DNA of 64,000 bases from Lachnospiraceae bacterium 3-1. GTDB lineage: Bacteria > Bacillota > Clostridia > Lachnospirales > Lachnospiraceae. The stretch spans positions 1 to 64,000 of the forward strand of contig KE159597.1 in NCBI GenBank assembly GCA_000403255.2. Reading direction: 5' to 3'. This document shows, piece after piece, positions 23,884 through 31,950 of this stretch. How positions within the stretch are numbered: the first letter of the stretch is position 1; each line of letters starts with the position of its first letter. The translations under genes were made by a program, and so were the position numbers. The notes below the pieces were generated by a model. That model was not told the origin of the DNA and did no database searches. It saw only the letters and a list, made by a program, of their open reading frames with translations.

Positions 23884-25104
23884 ATGAATAGAAATTCAAT
23901 CAGAAGGGCAACAACATGTTGTTTAACAGCAGCAGTCGTACTTACAAGCAGTTCTTTTATCTCACACGCATCTGTAAGCGCTGGAGCAGGAGATTTACTT
24001 TCCTCAGCACAGGAAGTACAGACAGAGGATAATCAAGAAGGTTCTGTAACCGCAGGTGTAACTGAGATTTTTGCTAATTCTCTTGCACCGAAGCAGGAAG
24101 CAATTGATACTTCTGGAAATGAAGATAGCAAGGATGGAGAAGGCGCTGCAAAGACAGAATACGATGATATCGCAATTGCCCAGGTTGATAATTATGTAAA
24201 TGTTCGTTCTGTTGCCGGAGAAGACGGAGAAGTTCTTGGGAAATTATATAACAATTCCGCATGTACCGTATTGGGAACAGAAGGCGATTGGTATAAGATT
24301 CATTCTGGTAATGTAGAAGGGTACATAAAGGCAGAATTTCTTGTTCTTGGTAATGCAGAGCTTGCGAAATCTGTTGGGTATAGAGTTGCAGATGTGACAA
24401 CCGATAATTTGAATGTTCGTTCTGATTCTAGTACAGAGTCAGAGGTTTTAGGACAAGTTCCTCAGGGTGAGAAGCTCAGCGTAGTAGAAGAGAAAGACGG
24501 CTGGGTGAAGGTAGCAATTGAAGAAGGAGATGGCTGGGTATCCGGTGAATTCGTAAATTGCAGCACAAATTATGTAGTAGCAGAATCTAAAGAAGAAGAA
24601 GAAGCTCGTTTGAAGAAAGAGGAAGAAGAGCGTAGAGCTGCAGAAGAAGCTGCAAGAAGAGCAACAAGGTCTTCTAGCTCCAGTAGTTCCTCAGGATCTT
24701 CCTCCTCATCCTCTTCATCCTCTTCAGGAGAAAGCAGAAGCTATGCTCCCCCAAGTGGTGGAAGTGGACAGGCAGTTGCAGATTATGCATGTCAGTTTGT
24801 AGGTAATCCTTATGTTTATGGTGGAACAAGTCTTACAAACGGCGCAGATTGTTCTGGATTCGTAATGAGTGTATATGCAGCATTTGGTGTAGGTCTTCCT
24901 CATTCCTCCAGTGCACTGGCAGGTGTAGGATATGGTGTGAGCGCAGACGCTATGCAGCCAGGTGACATTGTATGTTATAGTGGACACGTTGGAATCTATG
25001 TTGGCGGGAATACAATTGTACATGCAAGTACAGAAGCTACAGGTATCAAGTATACCTCTCCAGCTAACTATAGAACGATTGTAGCAGTAAGAAGAATTTT
25101 CTAA
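23884..25104 (+). CDS. Secreted SH3b-NlpC/P60 peptidoglycan hydrolase
   Basis: A 406-residue exported cell-wall hydrolase. Signal peptide at 1-30 (RRATTCCLTAAVVLTSSSF, cleavage near SHA-SV). Two bacterial SH3 domains (about 97-156 and 165-224), each with the VNVRS/LNVRS motif, bind wall peptides. A Glu/Arg-rich helical linker (about 235-260) and a run of about 20 Ser residues follow. The C-terminal NlpC/P60 domain (about 295-406) has catalytic Cys in NGADCSGFVMS and His in SGHVGIYVG and IVHAST. It should cut the D-Glu-diamino acid bond. The start at 23884 follows GGAGGG; the upstream ATG at 23872 is in the ribosome site. Confidence 0.94.
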   Translation: MNRNSIRRATTCCLTAAVVLTSSSFISHASVSAGAGDLLSSAQEVQTEDNQEGSVTAGVTEIFANSLAPKQEAIDTSGNEDSKDGEGAAKTEYDDIAIAQVDNYVNVRSVAGEDGEVLGKLYNNSACTVLGTEGDWYKIHSGNVEGYIKAEFLVLGNAELAKSVGYRVADVTTDNLNVRSDSSTESEVLGQVPQGEKLSVVEEKDGWVKVAIEEGDGWVSGEFVNCSTNYVVAESKEEEEARLKKEEEERRAAEEAARRATRSSSSSSSSGSSSSSSSSSSGESRSYAPPSGGSGQAVADYACQFVGNPYVYGGTSLTNGADCSGFVMSVYAAFGVGLPHSSSALAGVGYGVSADAMQPGDIVCYSGHVGIYVGGNTIVHASTEATGIKYTSPANYRTIVAVRRIF

Positions 25105-25117
25105 GAAAATCATACAT

Positions 25118-25157
25118 AAAGGGGCTGTCGCACTAAGCAATTAGTGCGCAGCTCCTT
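25118..25157 (+). terminator. Terminator of the NlpC/P60 gene
   Basis: AAAGGGGCTGTCGCACTAA, loop GCAA, TTAGTGCGCAGCTCCTTTT, ending in a T run, 13 nt after the stop. Confidence 0.88.
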
Positions 25158-25218
25158 TTCTGTGTAAAAAAATACAGCCGGACTTCGCAAAATCCGGCCG
25201 CTGGTGTAAAATATAAGT

Positions 25219-25422
25219 ATGCAAACTCTTATATCATTACACAAGAATTATACTTTGAACGGGGAAGGATATCAACTAAAACTTCCTTTAAATTTAGAAA
25301 CAATCATTCCAGCAGATGATTCTGTGCGGTTGCTCAGTCAGTTTGTGGAGGCCATGGATTTAACTGACTTATATTCTACTTACTCGGAAGTTGAAGTGCA
25401 CTTGTCTGCTTTATTTCTATAG
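25219..25422 (+). pseudogene. IS1182-family transposase, N-terminal remnant
   Basis: 67 codons, of which about 55 match the start of IS1182-type transposases (LPLNLETIIPADDSVRLLSQFVEAMDLTDLY). The usual continuation into the DDE core is absent. The frame changes at about 25395 into sequence that resembles the end of repeat module B (GCACTTGTCTGCTTT) and then CTATAGGAAAGACCTTGTC. Upstream, GCCGGACTTCGCAAAATCCGGC (25177-25198) is a hairpin that may be part of the old IS end. The element is dead. Confidence 0.8.
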
Positions 25423-25437
25423 GAAAGACCTTGTCAC
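25395..25437. repeat. Partial interspersed repeat joined to the IS1182 remnant
   Basis: GTGCACTTGTCTGCTTT resembles the GGACTTGTCCGCTTTG end of module B at 62390, followed by TTCTATAGGAAAGACC and TTGTCAC of module A. The right arm of the A hairpin is missing. Confidence 0.7.
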
Positions 25438-25564
25438 ATGAAATGGTGAAAATTTCTATTATATTGAGGAAATGTCTCACAATTGTTGTTATTTTCTAAA
25501 ATAGATTTTTCATGAAAACAGGGTAAGGGGATGCTAATTTTACATTGAAAAAAAGTGCACAAAA

Positions 25565-25683
25565 TTATCCAATCGCAGATAAAATTATCCAAAAGTTATC
25601 CACATAAAAAGACAGCGAAAAATCCAAAAATCTGAGTTATACACGGAGTTATCCACATTATCCACAAATATTCATGTGAATAA
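25565..25683. other. DnaA-box cluster
   Basis: Four 9-mers match the DnaA box TTATNCACA: 25596-25604, 25649-25657 and 25658-25666 on the + strand (TTATCCACA), and 25675-25683 on the minus strand (TTATTCACA). Near matches are at 25565 (TTATCCAAT), 25585 (TTATCCAAA) and 25637 (TTATACACG). AT-rich sequence with A tracts follows to about 25810. No dnaA, dnaN or rpmH is nearby and coding orientation does not switch, so this is more likely a DnaA-binding regulatory or titration site than the chromosomal origin. The gap 25438-25984 has no gene. Confidence 0.75.
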
Positions 25684-25889
25684 CCTGGTTTACATAGGAA
25701 AAGAAAGAAACATTTGTTTTGTGAAGTTGTAATAAAGTTGATGATTTTGAGAAAAAATAGAAAAAAGCATTGACTTTTTAAAAAACAAAAAAAATGTATT
25801 TTACAGCAAAAATGTCAGTCAATTTTAAACGTGATTGGTGATCAGCTTTTCTATGGGACAAAAGCTGTAGAGGAATAGTAAAAGGATAG

Positions 25890-25918
25890 TTGAAAAATTT
25901 TCCTTCATTTGGTATACT
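25890..25918 (+). promoter_or_regulatory. Promoter of the TagA-like gene
   Basis: -35 TTGAAA (25890-25895), 17-bp spacer, -10 TATACT (25913-25918), 67 nt before the ATG. Confidence 0.7.
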
Positions 25919-25984
25919 TCTAAAGTACTTTCCAAACACCTACGCCAGAACTTTTGGCGGACCATAAACAGAAGCAGGTGCTAT

Positions 25985-26662
25985 ATGATTAAAAAGATAG
26001 AGATACTAGGAATGACTCTGGATAATTATACGGTAAAAGAAGCAATGCTCCAAGTTGAGGGATTTTTGAATAATTCAGTGATGAACACGATAGAGACTAT
26101 TTCCATGGAAACGCTGGTGAAAGCCCAGGAAGACAAAGAATTAAAAGAATGTATTGAAAGTCTTGATTTGACCATAATCAGTGATAAAGAAATCTTAAAG
26201 GCTGCAGAAGAGAATTCTACCCAGCGTATACAGGAAACTTCGGAAAATCTGTTTCTGGAGGAGTTTATGAAACGGGCGGCTCGTAATAACAGGACAGTTT
26301 ATTTGTTAGGAGATACCAGTGAACAGTTACTGGCATTGGAGGAATTTTTAAAAGAGAATTACGATAGAATCAAGGTGTCGGGGAGTTATGCTTTGTCTGA
26401 TTGCATTGGGGATTATGATACGGTAATTAACGAAATCAACATTGCAGAACCAGATGTGCTCATCTCTGTGTTATCTACGCCATGTCAGGAGTATTTTTTA
26501 AAGGCCAACAGGGAAAAATTTAATGTGAAGATCTGGTATGGGCTTGGAAATCAGTATGCGGTGAAAAAGGGTGTATCCGAGGTAGCAGGATTTGCAAAAA
26601 AGCTAATTCAAAAGGGTATGATGCACAGTATGTTGGTACGTTATCACAAAAAAGATGAGTGA
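25985..26662 (+). CDS. WecG/TagA/CpsF-type glycosyltransferase-like protein (divergent)
   Basis: A 225-residue protein with the outline of the GT26 family: ILGMTLDNYTVKEAM at the start, VYLLGDTSEQLLALEEFLKENYDRIKVSGSYA in the middle, and IAEPDVLISVLSTPCQEYFLKANREK before the end. The usual catalytic stretch with Asp-Gly (PDG-G-pv) is replaced by TIISDKEILKA; an Asp is kept but its setting is changed. Active TagA-type enzymes add N-acetylmannosamine to a lipid carrier. This copy may be altered or non-catalytic. It has AGCAGGTG before the ATG and is followed 9 nt later by a YitT gene. Confidence 0.7.
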   Translation: MIKKIEILGMTLDNYTVKEAMLQVEGFLNNSVMNTIETISMETLVKAQEDKELKECIESLDLTIISDKEILKAAEENSTQRIQETSENLFLEEFMKRAARNNRTVYLLGDTSEQLLALEEFLKENYDRIKVSGSYALSDCIGDYDTVINEINIAEPDVLISVLSTPCQEYFLKANREKFNVKIWYGLGNQYAVKKGVSEVAGFAKKLIQKGMMHSMLVRYHKKDE

Positions 26663-26671
26663 GGGAATAGA

Positions 26672-27553
26672 ATGGAGAGATTTTTTTCTTATAAGCGGAA
26701 ACCGCTGTTTATATATTTGGTAATTGTTGCAGGAACAGGCTTGCTGGCATTTGCCATCAAATGTATTTTTGATCAGATTAGTATGGTAACCGGAGGGTTT
26801 ACAGGGCTTTCTATCCTGTTAAAGGAACTAACAGGATTCTTTTATGAAGGCGGCATTCCTCTTTGGTTTGCCAATCTTGCGCTGAATATACCTGTGTTTC
26901 TCCTTGCATGGAAAATCAAAGGAAAGCAGTTTATTGGACGAACGGCGATTGCTACTGCTCTGCTTTCTCTTTGGTTGTATATTCTCCCAGAGCTTGACTT
27001 TGTAGGTGGGGACTATATTCTGGCAACCGTATTTGGCGGCGTTCTTTCTGGCGTATCCATGGGAATGATTCTTTGGGCGAATGCTACTACAGGCGGAACG
27101 GAAATGGTAGCCTCTTTGGTTCAGTGTAAGCTGAAGCATTATTCTGTGGCGCAGATTATGCAGGTGCTGGATGGAATGGTTGTGCTGGTAGGGCTGTATG
27201 TGTTTGGACTACGTCCCTCTATGTATGCCATTGTGACCATTTTTATTTCATCAAAGGTGACAGATACGATTTTGGAGGGTATGAAATTTTCCAAAGCGGC
27301 TTATATTATTACAGATAAATATGAAGAGATAGCCAAAAGAATCATGGAGACACTAGACCGGGGAGTCACGGGATTGGAAGGCAGAGGGATGTACTCTGGA
27401 GAAAGAAAGTGTATGCTTTACTGCGTAGTGTCAAAGAAACAGATTGTCCTTTTGAAAGAATTGGTACACCAGATAGATAGAAATGCCTTTGTCATTGTGG
27501 GAGATGTAAGAGAAGTATTGGGAGAAGGATTTATTGAGTCTAGTGAGCATTGA
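26672..27553 (+). CDS. YitT family membrane protein (DUF161 + DUF2179)
   Basis: A 293-residue membrane protein with five or six hydrophobic segments (about 15-190) followed by a C-terminal soluble DUF2179 domain (about 205-290, with GVTGLEGRGMYSGERKCMLYCVV and NAFVIVGDVREVLGEGF). Repeated GGFTGLSILL and TGGTEMVASL motifs mark the YitT_membrane family. The cargo is not established. It begins 9 nt after the TagA-like gene and they probably share a transcript. Confidence 0.92.
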   Translation: MERFFSYKRKPLFIYLVIVAGTGLLAFAIKCIFDQISMVTGGFTGLSILLKELTGFFYEGGIPLWFANLALNIPVFLLAWKIKGKQFIGRTAIATALLSLWLYILPELDFVGGDYILATVFGGVLSGVSMGMILWANATTGGTEMVASLVQCKLKHYSVAQIMQVLDGMVVLVGLYVFGLRPSMYAIVTIFISSKVTDTILEGMKFSKAAYIITDKYEEIAKRIMETLDRGVTGLEGRGMYSGERKCMLYCVVSKKQIVLLKELVHQIDRNAFVIVGDVREVLGEGFIESSEH

Positions 27554-27606
27554 AAAAGATTTGTGTACTATGACTAGGGAAAAAAGGGCAATATTTAGAA
27601 AAAATT

Positions 27607-27651
27607 GAGGAAATGCATAAAAAAATATGGATTTCCTCTTTCTTTTTTTGT
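27607..27651 (+). terminator. Rho-independent terminator
   Basis: GAGGAAAT (27607-27614) with ATTTCCTC (27631-27638), followed by TTTCTTTTTTT. Confidence 0.75.
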
Positions 27652-27682
27652 GTTATTGCATTAAAATACATATGGAGTTGGT

Positions 27683-27711
27683 TTGTTTTCCTAAAATACA
27701 TGAGATATAAT
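27683..27711 (+). promoter_or_regulatory. Promoter of the CdaR-like regulator
   Basis: -35 TTGTTT (27683-27688), 17-bp spacer, -10 TATAAT (27706-27711). Confidence 0.6.
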
Positions 27712-27815
27712 TGTGAAAGTTGACTGAAAATTATGCACAAAAAGCAAAAAGCAGAAATCAAAAATTGCTGGAAAAGGAACTGTAGGTAAGATAGAAGGGA
27801 AAAGGAGTGAAGCAA

Positions 27816-28904
27816 ATGATTTCGAATCAAATACTTCAAAGTACGATTGATGGATTAAAAGGAATTACGAGAACTGATTTATGTATTATTGATACGGAAG
27901 GCAAAGTATTGGCAACAACTTTTCAGGATACAGAGAATTATACGGCGGCGGCGCTTGCCTTTGTGGAGTCTCCGGCAGATAGTCAGGTATTCCTTGGATG
28001 CCAATTTTTTAAGGTGTTTGATGAGCATCAGCTAGAGTATATTCTTCTTGCAAATGGCGATAGTGAGGATGTTTATATGGTGGGGAAAATTGCCAGTTTT
28101 CAGATACAGAATCTTCTGATTGCCTATAAGGAACGATTTGATAAAGATAATTTTGTAAAAAACCTGCTTTTGGATAATCTGCTTCTGGTGGATATTTATA
28201 ACCGTGCAAAGAAGCTGCATATTGATACAGAAGCCAGGCGTGTGGTATTCATTATAGAGACAAACCGGGAAAAAGAAGGGAATGAGCTGGAGAAGGTTCG
28301 AAGCATTCTGGGGGGAAAGTCCAGAGATTTTGTGACGGCAGTAGACGAGAAAAATATCATTGTTGTAAAAGAAGTCATGGAGAATGAAGGACATGAGGAA
28401 TTGAATAAAACGGCAGAGATGATTTTGAGTCTGTTCTATACAGGGGATGATATGGAAATTCACATCGCTTATGGAACCGTTGTAAATGAGATCAAAGAAG
28501 TCTCCCGCTCTTACAAGGAGGCAAGGATGGCCTTGGATGTGGGAAAGATTTTCTTTGAAGAACGTCATGTAGTTGCATATTCGACCCTTGGAATTGGCCG
28601 CTTAATTTACCAGCTTCCAATTCCTCTGTGCAAAATGTTTATCAAAGAGATTTTTGATGGGAAATCTCCCGATGAGTTTGATGAAGAGACCTTGACTACA
28701 ATCAATAAATTTTTCGAAAATAGCTTGAATGTTTCAGAGACCTCCAGACAGTTGTATATTCACCGGAACACGCTGGTGTATCGGCTGGATAAGCTGCAAA
28801 AAAGTACAGGGCTGGATCTTAGGGTATTTGAGGATGCCATTACTTTTAAGATTGCATTGATGGTGGTGAAATACATGAAATATATGGAATCATTGGATTA
28901 TTAG
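27816..28904 (+). CDS. CdaR/PucR-type transcriptional regulator
   Basis: A 362-residue regulator. The N-terminal part (about 1-130) resembles the sugar-acid sensing domain of CdaR (ISNQILQSTIDGLKG, DTEGKVLATT). The C-terminus (about 300-362) is the PucR HTH_30 domain, FFENSLNVSETSRQLYIHRNTLVYRLDKLQKSTGLDLR. Such proteins usually activate sugar-acid or purine pathways, but none is adjacent; the next genes are ftsEX. The GTG at 27807 is in frame, but the ATG at 27816 has AAAAGGAG at the right distance. It may be first gene of the ftsE operon (26-nt gap). Confidence 0.88.
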   Translation: MISNQILQSTIDGLKGITRTDLCIIDTEGKVLATTFQDTENYTAAALAFVESPADSQVFLGCQFFKVFDEHQLEYILLANGDSEDVYMVGKIASFQIQNLLIAYKERFDKDNFVKNLLLDNLLLVDIYNRAKKLHIDTEARRVVFIIETNREKEGNELEKVRSILGGKSRDFVTAVDEKNIIVVKEVMENEGHEELNKTAEMILSLFYTGDDMEIHIAYGTVVNEIKEVSRSYKEARMALDVGKIFFEERHVVAYSTLGIGRLIYQLPIPLCKMFIKEIFDGKSPDEFDEETLTTINKFFENSLNVSETSRQLYIHRNTLVYRLDKLQKSTGLDLRVFEDAITFKIALMVVKYMKYMESLDY

Positions 28905-28930
28905 GCGTAAGGCCCAGAATGGAGGTATCT

Positions 28931-29614
28931 ATGATAAAACTTGAAAATGTCAGCAAGGCTTACTCCGCGGGAATTCCGGCATTAAATGATGTGAGCCTGC
29001 ATATTGAGCCTGGAGAATTTGTTTTTGTGGTGGGCGATAGCGGCTCCGGGAAATCTACGCTGATCAAATTACTGTTAAAAGAATTAGAGCCAACAAAAGG
29101 AAGCATTACCATCAATAATCAGAAGCTGGGGAATATCCGCCATAGAGATATTCCCAGGTTTCGAAGGAACATCGGCGTAGTATTTCAGGATTTCAGGTTG
29201 TTAAAGGACCGGAATGTTTATGAAAATGTTGCTTTTGCCCAAAGAGCCATTGGAATGCCGGTAAAGACCATGCGCCGGAAGGTTCCAGCCGTGTTGTCTA
29301 TGGTGGGACTTGCAGCAAAATATAAATCTTACCCCAAGGAAATTTCTGGTGGAGAGCAACAGAGGGTGGCGATTGCCAGAGCATTGGTGAATGAACCAAA
29401 GCTGCTCCTTGCCGACGAGCCTACCGGAAATTTAGACACTCACAATGCTTGGGAGATTATGAAGCTGCTGGATGAAATTAACCAGAGAGGCACCACGGTA
29501 CTGGTGGTGACTCACAATCTTGAGATTGTCAAGGCAATGAGAAAGCGTGTGATTACGATGAAAAAGGGTGTTGTCATTGAGGATGAGCGGGTAGGTGATT
29601 TTTATGAGGATTAG
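28931..29614 (+). CDS. ftsE: Cell division ATP-binding protein FtsE
   Basis: A 227-residue ABC ATPase that binds FtsX at the septal membrane and activates wall hydrolases. Walker A GDSGSGKST, Q-loop VVFQDFRLL, signature ISGGEQQRVAIARAL, Walker B LLADEPTGNLD, and His in VVVTHNLEIV. FtsE-specific marks include DRNVYENVAFAQRAIG. The ATG at 28919 lies in the ribosome site; the ATG at 28931 is preceded by GGAGG. It overlaps ftsX by 11 bp. Confidence 0.95.
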   Translation: MIKLENVSKAYSAGIPALNDVSLHIEPGEFVFVVGDSGSGKSTLIKLLLKELEPTKGSITINNQKLGNIRHRDIPRFRRNIGVVFQDFRLLKDRNVYENVAFAQRAIGMPVKTMRRKVPAVLSMVGLAAKYKSYPKEISGGEQQRVAIARALVNEPKLLLADEPTGNLDTHNAWEIMKLLDEINQRGTTVLVVTHNLEIVKAMRKRVITMKKGVVIEDERVGDFYED

Positions 29615-30512
29615 TACATTTTGGTATACGTTAAGGCAGGGAGCAAAGAATATTTGGAAGAATAAAATGTTCTCTCTGGCATCGATTGCGACTATGTCGG
29701 CATGTATTTTTCTTTTTGGGGTTTTCTACTCTGTGGTAGTAAATTTCCAGAGTGTAGTCCGGGAAGTGGAATCTGGGGTTGCAGTTACGGTTTTCTTTGT
29801 AGAAGGAGCCACACAAGAACAGATGGATGCTATCGGAGAGCAGATTGGAAAACGTGTTGAGGTATCAGAACGAAAATTTGTTTCTGCTGAGGAAGCATGG
29901 GAGAATTTTCAGAAAATATATTTTAAAGGGGCAGAGGATATGGCGGAAGGCTTTGCAGAAGATAACCCCCTGGCCAATTCAGCCCATTATGAAGTTTATA
30001 TGAATGATATTTCCATGCAGCAGTCACTGGTAACCTTTATCCAATCGTTAGATGGGGTGAAGGAAGTAAAAAGCTCAGATTTGGCAGCAAATACCCTGAC
30101 AGACTTTAACCGGCTGATTGGGTATGTGTCGGCAGGAATTATTTTGATTTTGCTGTGTGTGGCAGTGTTTTTGATTAGTAATACAGTTACCATTGGTATT
30201 GCAGTCCGTCGGGAAGAAATTGCGATTATGAAATTAATTGGAGCTACGGATTATTTTGTGCGGGCGCCGTTTATTGTAGAAGGCATTCTGATTGGAATTA
30301 TTGGTTCCGGGCTTCCCCTTTTGTTACTTTACCAAATGTACCGGAGGATTATTGTTTATGTAGGAGAAAAATTTCTCTGGTTAAATAATATGATGGAATT
30401 CCTTCCAGTGAATAAAGTGTTTTCCACTCTGGTTCCAGTAGGATTGATACTGGGGGTTGGCATTGGCTTTTTGGGAAGCCGGATGACGATACGAAAGCAT
30501 TTGAAAGTTTAG
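29604..30512 (+). CDS. ftsX: Cell division protein FtsX
   Basis: A 302-residue, four-segment membrane protein. A short cytoplasmic N-terminus is followed by the first membrane segment (about 22-45), an extracellular domain of about 120 residues, then three segments near 170-195, 220-245 and 270-292. VAVRREEIAIMKLIGATDYFVRAPFIVEG is the conserved cytoplasmic loop contacting FtsE. The ATG at 29604 lies inside the ftsE 3' end; a GTG at 29595 is also in frame. The S41 protease next door is the usual neighbour, as in ftsEX-ctpB of Bacillus. Confidence 0.94.
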   Translation: MRISTFWYTLRQGAKNIWKNKMFSLASIATMSACIFLFGVFYSVVVNFQSVVREVESGVAVTVFFVEGATQEQMDAIGEQIGKRVEVSERKFVSAEEAWENFQKIYFKGAEDMAEGFAEDNPLANSAHYEVYMNDISMQQSLVTFIQSLDGVKEVKSSDLAANTLTDFNRLIGYVSAGIILILLCVAVFLISNTVTIGIAVRREEIAIMKLIGATDYFVRAPFIVEGILIGIIGSGLPLLLLYQMYRRIIVYVGEKFLWLNNMMEFLPVNKVFSTLVPVGLILGVGIGFLGSRMTIRKHLKV

Positions 30513-30522
30513 GAGGAATAAT

Positions 30523-31827
30523 ATGAATAACCAGGAAAATTTTGAACCAAATGATTTTGGAAGGCGAGATTTTAGCATGAGGAATTTTGAGCCTCAAAGG
30601 AAACAGAAATCAGAGTTTGGCAAAGGAATTGCAGTTGGAACCATTGCCACATTGCTGGTGGTTTCACTGATGGCTGGCGGAATTTGGCTGGGTGTTCGTG
30701 TAGGAAGCAGCAGACATCAGGTATCTGTAAAACGGGAAGATACTACGAAAGAAGCAGTGTTACAAAAGGATGTGGAGAAGAAATCAGGCGCTATTGCAGA
30801 TTTAATTGATCAATATTATTATGAAGATATTGACCAGAATGCATTGATCGAAGGAATGTATGCTGGGATGGTAAGTGGATTGGGAGATCCTTATTCGTCT
30901 TATTATACTGCAGAGGAATATGCATCCTTGATGGAAGGAACCTCAGGGACTTACTATGGCATAGGGGCAGTATTAACCCAGAATATCAATACAAAGATTG
31001 TTACAATCCTTCATGTCTATCCAGGAACTCCTGCAGAAGAGGCAGGGGTGAAGGATGGGGATTTGATCGTGAAGGTTGGAGATATTGATGGAGACAGTAT
31101 GGAGCTGTCGGAGTTAGTAACTTATATTAAGGGAGAAGAAGGAACGACGGTACATCTGGAATTGATGCGTGAAGGGGAAAAGGATAATATTGAATTGGAT
31201 GTGGAGCGGCGTAAGATTGAGGTTCCCACTGTTCAATATCAAATGCTGGAAGGGAATACCGGCTTGATTCAGATTACAGAATTTTCAGAGGCTACTCCAG
31301 AACAATTTTCTGATGCGATAAAGGATTTGCAGGGGCAGGGGATGACGTCTGTGATTATGGATTTGCGAGATAACCCAGGAGGTGTGCTCCAGTCTGTGTG
31401 TAAGATGCTGGATGAGCTTTTGCCGGAAGGGATTTTGGTGTATACAGAAGATAAGTATGGCAATCGTTCCGATTACAAATCAGATAAAAGCTGCATGGAT
31501 ATTCCCATGGCAGTATTGATTAATGGAAATAGCGCCAGTGCGTCAGAAATTTTTGCAGGGGCAATCAAAGATTATAAATATGGGACATTGATTGGAACCA
31601 CTTCTTTTGGAAAGGGAATTGTTCAGACCATTATTCCCATGGAAGATGGAAGCGCTGTGAAGGTTACCATGGCAAAATATTTTACACCAAATGGAAATTA
31701 TATTCATGATGCGGGAATTACGCCTGATATTGAATTGGAATATGAGTACCAGGGAGAGGATGAAACATACAATCCCATGCATGATAATCAAGTGGTGAAG
31801 GCTTTGGAGGTTTTAAAGGGTAATTAA
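30523..31827 (+). CDS. S41 family carboxyl-terminal processing protease
   Basis: A 434-residue exported serine protease. After a cytoplasmic tail there is one membrane anchor (about 38-60). A PDZ domain (about 140-220) includes YYGIGAVL and YPGTPAEEAGVKDGDLIVKVG. The S41 peptidase core (about 230-405) has the DLRDNPGG motif, the nucleophile motif NSASASEIF (337-342) and the base Lys in TTSFGKGIVQT. CtpA/CtpB-type enzymes process wall hydrolase regulators or sporulation proteins. It starts 10 nt after ftsX with AGGAGG, so it is in the ftsEX operon and probably works with it. Confidence 0.93.
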   Translation: MNNQENFEPNDFGRRDFSMRNFEPQRKQKSEFGKGIAVGTIATLLVVSLMAGGIWLGVRVGSSRHQVSVKREDTTKEAVLQKDVEKKSGAIADLIDQYYYEDIDQNALIEGMYAGMVSGLGDPYSSYYTAEEYASLMEGTSGTYYGIGAVLTQNINTKIVTILHVYPGTPAEEAGVKDGDLIVKVGDIDGDSMELSELVTYIKGEEGTTVHLELMREGEKDNIELDVERRKIEVPTVQYQMLEGNTGLIQITEFSEATPEQFSDAIKDLQGQGMTSVIMDLRDNPGGVLQSVCKMLDELLPEGILVYTEDKYGNRSDYKSDKSCMDIPMAVLINGNSASASEIFAGAIKDYKYGTLIGTTSFGKGIVQTIIPMEDGSAVKVTMAKYFTPNGNYIHDAGITPDIELEYEYQGEDETYNPMHDNQVVKALEVLKGN

Positions 31828-31828
31828 C

Positions 31829-31857
31829 TTGACCTTCTGCTTGGCATACGGTAAGAT
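31829..31857 (+). promoter_or_regulatory. Promoter of the FIST-chemoreceptor pair
   Basis: -35 TTGACC (31829-31834), 17-bp spacer, -10 TAAGAT (31852-31857). Confidence 0.55.
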
Positions 31858-31950
31858 ATAAGAAATAATGTATAAAAATGGAACAGAAAAGGTTTCAATT
31901 AAGATAGGGTGCGTTTCGGTATCCCTAATGTGGAAGTGAGGTACAATAGA

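Noticed and set aside
24601-24730. Repeat array or CRISPR-like look of the GAAGAAGAA and TCC/TCT runs
   Set aside because: They encode the Glu-rich and Ser-rich linkers of the wall hydrolase. No spaced direct repeats are present, and I saw no CRISPR array anywhere in the window.
25438-25984. Chromosomal origin oriC at the DnaA-box cluster
   Set aside because: No dnaA, dnaN, rpmH or gyrB is near, and genes point the same way on both sides. I keep it as a DnaA-binding site only.
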